Below are positions 38,801-50,300 of a stretch of 64,000 nt of DNA, piece after piece. The notes below the pieces were generated by a model that saw only the letters and a program-made list of their open reading frames with translations, was not told the origin of the DNA and did not search any database. Position 1 is the stretch's first letter. Each line of letters opens with the position of its first letter. The translations under genes and the position numbers were made by a program. The DNA is from Zoroaster sp. YZ-2022 (taxonomy: Eukaryota > Echinodermata > Asteroidea > Forcipulatida > Zoroasteridae): the NCBI GenBank assembly GCA_029582265.1, contig CM055822.1, forward strand, positions 40,631,067 to 40,695,066, read 5' to 3'.

Positions 38801-41308
38801 AAAATTTTTCACATATTTTTCATGGATGCTGGTCCGCTGAATCTTCCCATACACTTATACCGAAATTATTCAATAATTCTTTCCTATACTCACTGGTTTC
38901 CTTTGGAAGGTTACGAGAACCGTGAATTGTGATTCTGTTTGTACATACTGTACAGATTTTTCCTAGAGCTTGTTGATGGAATTTGAAACTCATAATGAAT
39001 AAAATATGTGTAAATATCACAAACTCATCTTTGTTCCTGTGCATTTTTTATCACTGTACTCCCGTGTAATCTACTGTGTAGAATATTGATGAAAGTTTTG
39101 TGTAAACTAGTGTATGACATAAACACAATAAAGGGGGTCACTTTCCTACCGTCACGTTAGCAGTTTTTCTAATGGTTGTATTTTTTTTTAATATCTCGAA
39201 ACCCCAAAAGAATTTCAACATTTGAATAGACATGCATGCTTATCCTAAAGATAATTTGAGTTGATTATTACTATTATTTTTTTTAATTACCCTAAAATTT
39301 CCATCAACAAATGGACGGAAAAGTGCGGTAACTTTTTCCGTCAAATTTGTATGGAAATTTGAGGGTAAAAAAATAAAATAATAAAATAAATCAACTCAAA
39401 TTAGTTCTAGTATAAGCCTGCGTGTCCATTCACATGTTGAAACACTTTTTGGTCGGTTTCAGGTACTTAAAAAAAAACTGCTAACGTGACAGATGCAAAG
39501 TGGCCCCCTTTATTGTGTTTTATGTCGTATTTACATAGGTAAAAACTTGTAGCTTTGCATGGTGAGGATGATAAGTAAGACTAATTGCGGTGACACCATG
39601 TGGAATCTCAATTGAGTAGTAATTTACATAGTATTTACATAGCGCGCCGTTCTGACGTATTTCACCGGTGCCCACACAACACCGCACAAAATTATAGAGT
39701 TAATGGGATTACCAGCGAAGAAGTTACTGCGGCTGGGCCGTCTGCACGGAACGTTAGTAAACGATTTTAATGGCAGTTTTGTTAGGCCTCGGTTTTTACA
39801 AGTTTTCAACAACGGTATTGAATACTTAAACGAAATGTCCTACATGAGATTAAACGTTTAAAAAGTGAACATAGTAGTTCGTTTTAATAATCCTTTTTGA
39901 AAAGTTAAAACTAGCCCCTGTTAAGTAAAAAGGGAGGTTTTTGGAACGTCGTTTGAATCTTTCGAACAACAAAAGATGATGTACGAATACGACGTAACAA
40001 TTTTTGTAAGCACCCACTAACCACAAGAGTATAATTTAATTATGATTCATCAGAAAAGTTTAATAGAACGTCTATTTCCTTCGTGTGAAGGTTTAATTTA
40101 GCTGATATTTCGACCCTGTTTTCGTCAGCTCTGTGATCTGTGGGCGCAGCCATTATTGGCGTGACGTCATCCTTTTGACATGAATTATGCATGAGTGGCT
40201 ACGGTCTGGGAAAACTTCTTTACGCGCGTCACATACGCGTGAAACAGCCGTGCCCCACTACTTCTGTAGAGGAGGTGGGGGATTTCCTATTATACCTTTT
40301 TGACAGTGGTCTCAAGACGACTACGGTGAAGAATTACCGATCCGCCATTTCTGCGATCCATGAAGGTTTCCCGGATGGATCCTCGGTCCCAGACAACCGT
40401 GCGATCAGTCAGCTGATCAAGGGGATGTTTGTTACTCGTCCCCCTACTCGTAAGCTAGTTCCGTCATGGGATCTCTTTAGTGTGCTTTCAACACTGTCGC
40501 AACCCCCCTTCGAGCCCATTGGTAACGCAACCCTGTTACAACTATCAATCAAGGTTGTTTTTCTGCTAGCCGTCGCTACGTCCAGGCGCCGTAGCGAACT
40601 GCATTCCCTCTCGGTGGCGTCGGGCCATATCCGGTGGGAACCGGGTGGGGTCCGTCTGATCCCGGCTATGGGTTTTTTGACAAAGAAGCAATCCGAATCC
40701 TTTATGCCCCCGGACATCTTTGTCCCAGACATAAAATCCTTCTCGGCCGTGGCAAATGACAAACTTTGGTGCCCTGTCAGGGCGCTAAAGTGGTATATCA
40801 GTCGTACTAAGTCACTCCGGGCTGGGCACGAGCATTTGTTCGTCACGACGACTTCGCCTTTCCGGCCGGCGTCCTGCGATATGATTACCCGCTGGATCGT
40901 TACAGCCATTCGCTCCGTGCCGGGCGGTTGGCCCGCAGCCGATGGGCCGATTCGTGCGCACGATGTCAGAGGGGTGTCCTCTTCATGGGCCTTTTTTAAG
41001 GGTGTTCCTTTAAGTGACATCACCCAGGCAGCCTGTTGGAAGAACCCCAACACATTCTCCGAGTGCTACCTGAAAGATGTCCTTCAGGCAGATGGCAGAG
41101 CTGGAAGAGAGGTGTTGAAGGCGGCCAGCCGATCCTCGGATCTCCAACGGGCTTCCTCCCACCAGCGACCACGCTAGTCGGTGAGTTCCCCTTCTCTTCT
41201 GTTTTTTACTTATATACTGGGTTGAGTGTTTAGTAGCATTGTTTCCGTTTTACAACCTGCTACCTCGTGGTGTGGTCGGGATCCCACGCTCTGTTGGGTA
41301 TCCTGAGC

Positions 41309-41350
<42 letters not shown>

Positions 41351-44300
41351 CTTAGCAATATTGCCTGCCGGCATAGGGATTATGCAAATGTAGTATTCGC
41401 TCTACAGGTAAGTATTCGCTCGTAGATCCTACCCACACTACTGTGGGGGGGGGGGGAGTTAGTTACATCTATGCTCAGAATTATCTTCAGGAGAATGCCG
41501 AACTGTGGGAGATGCTGTGATTTAATTGTAGCAGTAGAGGGTCATTCTATTCAACTCTTATACAGCTGCACTCAAAGTTGTACTTAAGTGTCACAATGTC
41601 CACTGTCACAATGGTTGACTGTTCTCATGGGTGACACAGTCGTCCACTCCTCCACACAATAGACAATATTTTGTTTCACTGACGGAACAAAGCGAAGAGG
41701 GCCAAACCTCCCAAAATTAAATTATTACATGTTGCTGCATTGTTATGTTTACTTTGCCAGACAATTGGAACTACATGTAAAAGTGTATTATAGTAACGGC
41801 TGCAATAAAGGAAATATCCTACTTGTGAAATGTACATGTATACTTAATTATTTGGTTTTCTGCAAACTTTCTTTCCCGCTTTCCATGTTTTTCAACGTTG
41901 TTCACCGATAATCACGACACGCTATGCATTGTGTGTTGAAGTTATTGCATTGTGTGTTGAAGCAGCTGTTGTTGTTGAAGCACAGCACTCATCACACCAA
42001 CAACTTCAAAATCAGCCGGCCATGAGTCCTTCAGCTACATTGTCCCAGACTATGGAACAACCTCCCCACGCAAATCCGCCAATCCACTTCAATCTCAACC
42101 TTCAAGAAACAGCTTAAGACTGAATTGTTTAGATCTATTTAGAGTTGTCTTTTGATTTTTGTACAGGGCCACAATCTAGTCGCTGGGATACATGTATGTG
42201 TTCTTTATAAGAATTGTGTATTATTATTGTCACAGCCGCCTTGGTAGTTCGCAAAGACATCATACGTGTAATATCAGATTATATTCGCTCAAAGTTAAAG
42301 AATGAACCATCCTTTCAAGACTCTTTAAATACCACTCATCACCTAATATAATGGCAATTGTGATTGGCTCTGGCAAAACTCTAAACTTGGACCCAACTTT
42401 TCGGAGTGACCTCCCAAATTTATCGTGAAAATTAACAATGTTCCCAACAACGTTTCAGGATTATTCTTTTCTGTCAAAATCTAGAGAAAATGCTCTACAT
42501 GTATAATGGTGACATGAAAACTCAAATTTGTCCCTGGGGTAAGTTGTTGACCTTTTCATGGCTGTTTTCATGGCTGCATTATGGTAAATGCCAAGAAGTT
42601 TCTGGTTTTGTCAGAGCGGATCACAATTGTCATAAAATATGGTAGGAATGAATGTACAAAATCATCAACAAATGTTCATGTGTTGTAAACAATTACAACC
42701 CATTATTGCAAGGGAAGTTGAAAGAGGCACCGTTATAACAAATTGCTGACTTGTGACTTACGTGCATTATGTTTTCAACTAACAAGTTGTATTATTCTGT
42801 ATAAACCCTTCAATACATTATGTAATAGTTTTTTTTTAATTTGGTCTAACAGGATATGGTATGCATATACATAGTGACAGTTTATATTTTTCTCCTAAAT
42901 ATGATTATCTTAGGTCAAGTGTCACCAACAACTCGGTAATAGTGTATACTGTTTCATAGCAGACCCAGCTGATCAGCATGGCAGTGTAGCACTATCAGCT
43001 ATCATCAATGCTTTGTATGAAACTAACTCTGTGGCTATCGTTCGTAGAACATATTCAGGAAAAAGTAGCCCTCGCCTTGCTTGCCTGATACCACATATTA
43101 AAGCTAATTATGAGGTTTGTATGTTATTTCTAAACAACTGTTCATCATACAAGGTTCACACACTATTTTGTTCAGTGCAATTGGGTGATAAAAAGCAGCC
43201 ACTGTTTCACATATATACATGTATGGCTTGACAGATCTTATAAAAAAAAGGTGTACACAAATACTAGTTTTGATTCTGAAAAAGAGTATCTCCTCCCCAC
43301 ACATTCTCTTCCCACTTCCCTTATGCTTGTATCAATCCCAAAATAATGTGTTCTTACCATTCATTTACCCATCACATTCCATTAAGGGACAGTATTGTCA
43401 CGAACGAATCAGACTTTCAACAGGGCATACATGTAGAATCGGTGTCCAAGTTCATTAACCAGTTCGCGTCGGAGGCCGTGTATACACGCACAAAAATTGT
43501 TGCACCGTGGATCGGAGAGCGTCTAAACACGCCAAAGGAAACTCCGGAATATTGGTATGCATGCTTGGTTGAGCCACCCATGTACGGTGACATGCTCGGC
43601 AGTGCCGGCCACCTGCTGTGGAAGCTTCCATTCACGGTGTGTGTGGGGAAAATAAACCCGCACAGGGGCCCAGAAAAACTGTTTTATTCCCGACGCGAAC
43701 ATGTTAATGCAGCAGCAGCAGCAGCGGCAATATGACCTTATTACATTTGTACATGTATGTAATGTATTATGGCTGTCACTGAGATAATCTAAAACTAGCA
43801 CTCCAATTACATGCCCTGTTGATCGTGACGATACTGCCCCATTAACACACTGAGATTTTAGAGTCCTTACTTTTGAAATGTCATTAGTTTGGTGCATGCA
43901 CACGAAATGCACTTCTCAGAGTTGGGGTATTTCACAGCCCCATTTCCAGTCCGATTACAAACAAAGGTATACAAGTAATGTCACCACAGGCTGTTACTTA
44001 AATAAATAAACAAAGTCATTTTATATTCAAACTAATTCCCAAGACGACCAAGAGAAACACTCAACCCAGGGGCTAGCTCTTCCTAGGTTTGTGAGACAAG
44101 TCATGATTGAATTATATGTACACGTATGACAATTCCAAGGATGTAATTTCTAGGCTTTCATTAAGACTTGAAAATGTCTTGATCATCTCTAGTGAGGGAT
44201 TTGTATGATAAAAGTTAGGGGCCACTCAGAATTATCAATGTTTATAAATTTCGATTTTCTTTTGTCGAAATTGTTTGACCCACCCCAATTTAAAAAATAT

Positions 44301-47300
44301 TGACTGGCTATTCATTATATTCTACATACATGTACTGTACATATAGTGAAGGACGAAAATGATGCCCCAAATAAAGCAGAACCTTTAAATCACTGCTCTC
44401 CCAGCTCTCCTGACAGAACTTGAAAGAATTCTCTGAATTTCCATTTGACCCCTTGCTTCAGGCGGGGTTTCCTCATTTAATGAAATTTAAGAATCTATGG
44501 GCCAATAAACGAGGATTAAAAAGAAGAAAAACATTAAAAGTTGCCAAAATAATCCAACAATTTCTTGTTCAATGTGAATTTTTGATAGCAAACAGGATGC
44601 GCAGACGAAACGTTCGTACCCGACCAATTACTAACTTGAAATCAAGTCTACTTCACTGATTATGCTAATAACGTCGTCCCCATGTGCTCGATCTTCCCAT
44701 CTACATGTATCTACCGTTGGAACGAGGTCGACTATCGGGACAAGGTTGACTGCAACATTGAAATTGAAAATTAAATTTAGATTTTCAATTATTTTCTTTG
44801 ACCCACCCACCCACCCACATTTTCGAAGACAACAAATCTATATTTTAAAGCATTGATATCACATTGATTATTTATACATCTGCAGAGTTTGCTGTATATA
44901 GAACTGCCATTTATGGAAGATATCAGACAGTATACATTCTCTTCTCTCAATACCAATACAAAGAACCAGCTGTCTGGTGAGTAGTAATTTCAAATAATAT
45001 ACAATGTTGACTAATATACATGTAAGAGTTACATGTACCTACATGTAGAAGGTACACACTGAATGTTATCTGCACTGTATCAGGATTGGTTATTATTCAA
45101 TCCTGTACAGAAATGTGTGATAGTTGCCACCCCATTTATTGTTGGTGTGTGTGTTCTTTGTCTGCATGTGTAACCAGGGATGTGATTTCTCTGTTTTTTG
45201 GACCACACAAGTCAACCAACATGGGAGTATTGAACTCTATGGGAGTATTGAACACACACAATAGTTGCTCCCAACTCCAAATCGTTTCCGAGATATGGGC
45301 CCCTGACAAATATAGCCACGCCCCCTTTTTCTCCCTCTAAGTTGCGCCAGTGATTTTTTTTTGAGCATTTTCAGAGGCCTATATCTCAAAATTGGGTGAA
45401 GATATTTTGCTGCAAATTGTTACACAGGGTGAATGATACCCAATCTGATATAATCTGCTGTCAAAAGTAGTACGTAACATCTCCTCTTCAAATTAGGGGT
45501 CCTTCAAAACCCACAATTGAGCCGACGTAGGTTACATTTTGCCAATTTTAGGCCCCTCTGGGGAAGTCGCACAGATATCATTTGGAACCACACTTCTCCG
45601 AGATCAGGAAATGTCTGGGTTTATATAGAAATCTGGGGCCAAGGAATGAATAAAACATTAGCCGAGTTTAGCGTCTTAGCCAATGAGAAATATGCCTTCC
45701 GCGTCTAAGGGTAGAAACGTGTGCAAAATTAGGGTATACAACAGGTCCCTGTTCCATATAAGGAAAGGTGTTTGACAAAAGTAAAGTGAGTGATAACTTA
45801 GAAAGGAGGGTGTGTTCAAGGGGTAATGCTTACTGGGGTGCTAAGCTATTGCATGAGTGGAGCAGCGGTTGCGCATGGGAGCACGGCACACAGGCCAAGG
45901 CCTATGACGGAGCGGGTCAGTCACGGTGACTGTTTGGCCGTGCTACACCCACGAACCGTGTTCGGTGTGTAGGGTGGACCAAAGGACGGCTCCAAGCCAC
46001 GTGGCGGGAGGGTGTGGCACGCATGCAAGGCTCTCGCTGGTGTTGCATTATGCATTGCGTTGGCGCTGGATATGCATGAGCAAAAGTAGCGTCCTTGTAA
46101 GGAATGCATATTCATAGCGCAAATTGCATCGTAAGCAAAATATTTTATAGCGAAAGGAGTGAAATAGAGGGCGCTAATATTTATCAAAATACAAGGGTAA
46201 GATTCGTAACAGTATGTACACCATCAAATCATCTTAATCAATGTATCCAAAAATGACCCCCCTCAAACTTTTGACAAAATGCCCCCCCAAAAATTAATAA
46301 TAATAATAAATAAATAAATAAATGAATAAAGAAGTAAAGAAGTAAAGAAATAAATAAACAAACATATACATTGTAAATTAATATGACATGAAAAAATAAT
46401 AATTATATAACTAAATTGTCGTCTGTTGAAAGTAGAAATTAAAAAGGTTACTCACAACTGCATCATGAGCTACATACAATTTTGCATCTTGGCCCTGAAA
46501 ATGTTTAATATTGCATTTATTAGGGAGTGCATAAAATCACAAAATTTCCAAAGCCCTTAAGCAGACCCCAGATCCCTTGCAATGAATGAGCTCCTCGTGC
46601 TCACAGGTTCGCTCCTCGTGCTCACAGGTTCGCTCCTCGTGCTCACAGGTTCGCTCCTCGTGCTCACAGGTTCGCTCCTCGATCCCCAAATCGGTTGTTC
46701 TATATAATTATCTGCCCTTGATGGTGCGTATTTGAAAAAAAAGTGTTTGGGGGTATACATGTACAGTACACACATGTGGTACTTTACACACATGTGGTAC
46801 TTTACACACATGTGGTACTTTACACACATGTACATGTATTCTGTAATTAAAGCAAAATACTCATATGAAAATTTCATCTGACCATGAAGGAAAAAAGATA
46901 CCAAACTGAATTTTGTACATACATAGATAGGGTGCAATATTTGAAAGTTTCAGTTAACAATTTATTAAAATGATATGATGGTATGTATACTTAAAAAAAT
47001 CATAACAAGGTTTTTTAATTTTTTTTTTTTTTGGGGGGGGAGCATGGACCCCTTTTGGATACAGTTGATTAAGATGATTTGATGTTGTGCATAATTTAAA
47101 TAAATAGTGTTTGGGCCATGCACATACATGTACATTGTATACTGTATATTAGGCAAAATACCTATTATATGAAAATATTATGAAGGAGAAAAGATATATA
47201 GATTGTATTAAATATATAGATAGGATACAATATTTTAAGTTTCAGTAACATGGGTAGTGGCCCACCTGGTCAACCATCCATTAGGAGGTGGTGGTTTTGA

Positions 47301-50300
47301 CATTTTTGCCTGCGAACCTTTCTTCAGACCCCAGCCAAACCTCCAGTGAAGGTATGATTGGTCCATGTTTGTTTGGGGGAGATAATTGCATCAAATGTGT
47401 ATGCATATAAATATAAAAGCAATCTGACCACTCGTGTGGTCACCAGAGGGGCCCAAAAATGGCAAAAAGTAACCTATGTCGACTCAATTGTGGGTTTTGA
47501 AGGACCCATAACTTGAAGAGATGTTATGTACTACTTTTGACAGCAGATTGGGTGTCATTCACCCTGTGTAACAATTTGTGGAAAAATAACCTCACCCAAT
47601 TTTGAGATATAGGCTTCTGAAAATGCCCCCAAAATCAGACGAAAATTAGAGGGAGAAAAAGGGGTGTGGCTATATTTTTCAAGGGCCCAGATCTCAGAAA
47701 CGACTTGGAGATGGGAGCAAACATTTGTTGTGTGTTCGTTACTCTCATAGAGGTATGTTGAAAAAAAATCGGCAAAATCTGAGTCGGTCACCTAGGTGAT
47801 TTGGCATGGAATGACCCTAAAGGTAATTTTCTATCGAAATTGCAGCTCATTTGCATGTACATGTAGTACATGTGTGTATGTGTATATGTGCACTTTTAAT
47901 ATAACAAACACAGCGCAATTAATGTACAATGTACTGTACTTCCAACAAGTCTAAATAGACAATTTTGCCATGGGGAGACTTGTCAGTTTGAGAGCTTGAC
48001 ATTTGGTGGAATATATTGCGTAACTGTGGATGGACATCAGATAGAGTTGCATCAGTGCTTTGAAAAACTAGCGGCCACTAGAAAAGTATTCTGTAGTTAA
48101 TATTGCGATGACCATCAACTATGCAGCAATTATAAGGTCAAAGGCCTGCCTTTTCATGAAGTGATATAACTTTCAGATTTAGATTATTTAGAAAGATTTA
48201 TAAAACAAAATTGCTTTTAAAGGTAATAATAGTAATACTGAATCTTCCAAAATTACAAATGAGTAGGAAATGAATAAGGCATATGCTGTTAAAATTATTA
48301 TTATTTTTTTTTTTTCCTTTTGTTCTGTTGTTGCATATATTCGCCCCGAACAAGGCTTAAAGCCACTCAAGGTACGGGGCTACAATACCATATAAGAAAA
48401 ATAAAAATGTAAAAAGACTCAGAGGAATGGGTCGTTGTCACCTAGGGTACTCCCCAGGCAATCTCAATCATGTACCCAGGCAATCTCAATGCTATGTACA
48501 TGCATGTTAGAGGACTTATATGATTGCATGGGTACCATTGGGGAGTAGTACCCTGCGTGACAATGATGACTCCTTTGACTGAGGTCAGTGCATTCATAGA
48601 CCATGGGATGAACACTGAAATTGTTTCAAACCGTGATACACTCTTTTGGACCACGAAATTTCGATGTATAATTGAGGAAATAAATATAAAAATGTCAAAA
48701 CACGATGTTGCTTGTCATATAAGTTGCACATTATCTCTAAATATTTGACGACAATTTTGTGATTAGAAAGCTCTGAAATATACGCATTACGTCATCTTCG
48801 AGACCCAGAATCCACCAATGAAATTCCGTGTTGATCAGCCTCGTTCATATATTCCGAAAATGATGTGTGGTAAATACAAGCAAACATGGCGGCATCGCTT
48901 GAAATTTAGCCCAGTTTTTTGCTGCATGCATGTTTATAAAGACGAAACTGGGAATATTACAACGCCGACCATTGAAAATGTAAAATCATTTTTTTTTAAT
49001 GTTTTAGAATATCATTCAGATGGATTTGCTGTAAATAAATCTTACAATAACTTATAAAGAATAAAGACTTTGCATTTGATTAATTTACCTTCATGTAGAT
49101 GATAGATCAGGGCCAGGCATTTAAAAATATCATCAGATTCCCTGGGGTCATTGTTGGGGTGCTGTAATCCATTATTTCCCCAATTTGAGGCAAAAAATGA
49201 TAATATACATGTATGTTTTTGTCATTTGAAAATCAACATGCCTGTCAGCTTTTTGGGGCATGGAATGCATTTCTAAGGACGAAGTGCCATTTCTATATCC
49301 TTCCTTGGCCTGAAAAGTAACAAGCATCCATTGAGAAAACTCAATACGTTTTACCCCAAAATTACAGAATAAAAAGACAAAATCCAAGATGGCTGTCCGC
49401 TGTGGTGTCCATTTTGAATTCCCATAATGCATCTGATATGATAATATGATTTCTTAATTATTATTTTTTTTTAATTGAAAAACAAAATGCAAAAGAATAC
49501 CCCTCATAGGGTTAACAGTATTAAAGTAATAATAATTTATCTTTAAAATGTGCAATTTTACGACTTGGCAACAATCATAATTAGATTCAGCACCATTGAA
49601 ACCCTTTGTTCCAAATTTTATGTGGTCCTGTGGTGGGGATCATGAAATGTTTAAGTTCAGCCCATGGTCTATCAGTGTCATATTGGCACAAATACACCCT
49701 TCAGTTGAATGCTGTTTAGTACAAATTCAGTAAGTAGATTGCTGCAGTTATTTCTTGGCAATCTGGGTGTAAAACATTACAAAGCACACCCACTGTCTAG
49801 TTGAGCTATTATGGCTGGCTGAAATATGTGGAATTTCACTTCAGGATTCTTGAAAATATTCCTTTAAGTTCTGGCTAGAAGAAGAACGTACATTTTAGCG
49901 ATAAATCTGGTCTGTGGCCATCTGTCAAATACATGTACCTAATTTTAAATCTTAAGCAGAATTCCTGAAAATAAAGACAACATTTAAGGAGAAAGGTATC
50001 CATTGACTAACTTGAATGACACGGGTCTTACCCAGGTTGATTCGGGGAAGATACTCAAATGATCCAAAGTTCTCCACCACATAAGACTCATTTGTGTACA
50101 TACACAGGCATTAAATACTATACAAATTGTACATACAGGTAAAATGTACATTAATACATTACGAGCTAACTCTGATCACATGCTAGTCTTGAGTCAAGAC
50201 GTCTGTCATTTGCTTTGTCCAAATTTGCTTTGTCCAAATTTGCTTTGTCCAACTCAATTTAAAAATGCCATAAGGCACGCAGTGGTTAATTTAGGTTGTG

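Larger units (their letters stand above)
36006..40252 (-). mobile_element. DNA transposon with RAG1 N-terminal-like coding remains (N-RAG-TP/Chapaev-like)
   Basis: Terminal inverted repeats CACGGCTGTTTCAC (36006-36019) and GTGAAACAGCCGTG (40239-40252), flanked on both sides by C runs (36001-36005 and 40253-40256). A 3-bp CCC duplication would restore the interrupted recombinase frame. Beyond the perfect 14 bp, subterminal regions are similar in inverted order: TGACGTCAC at about 75-90 bp from each end and a TGTAGGACATTT block at about 410-440 bp. Minus-strand coding remains match the zinc and RING region of RAG1. Two MITEs have inserted within. Chapaev-type elements are known for CAC termini and RAG1-N-like proteins (N-RAG-TP of Aplysia); assignment to that group is inference. 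Confidence 0.65.
31717..41414 (+). mobile_element. DIRS-like tyrosine-recombinase retrotransposon (interrupted)
   Basis: Inverted terminal repeats of about 85-100 bp (31717-31803 and 41312-41414) match base for base through TACTTACCTGTAGAGCGAAT, TGCCGGCAGGCAATATTGCT and a CA/TG microsatellite of different length. Between them lie a gag-like region, RT, RNase H, a DIRS-type post-RH domain and a tyrosine recombinase, all on the + strand and without integrase or LTRs. This is the DIRS layout. Several frameshifts show it is defective. A 4.2-kb DNA transposon (36006-40252) sits inside the recombinase gene. The net DIRS length without it is about 5.45 kb, usual for the group. Confidence 0.9.

Noticed and set aside
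40191..41177. Bacterial or phage integrase
   Set aside because: The tyrosine-recombinase motifs sit with RT and RNase H between inverted terminal repeats, the DIRS retrotransposon arrangement.
43346..43735. 129-residue ORF with an Ala run
   Set aside because: Crosses the borders of two nested MITEs; the Ala run is a GCA/GCAGC simple repeat.
46557..46937. 126-residue minus-strand ORF with EPVSTRS and MCVKYH repeats
   Set aside because: Made of two short tandem repeats (21 bp and 18 bp, both multiples of three) with no non-repeat domain.
48818..49057. 79-residue ORF (MKFRVDQPRSYIPKMMCGKY...)
   Set aside because: No domain recognised and no flanking gene structure; probably inside an old repeat, so not listed as a gene.
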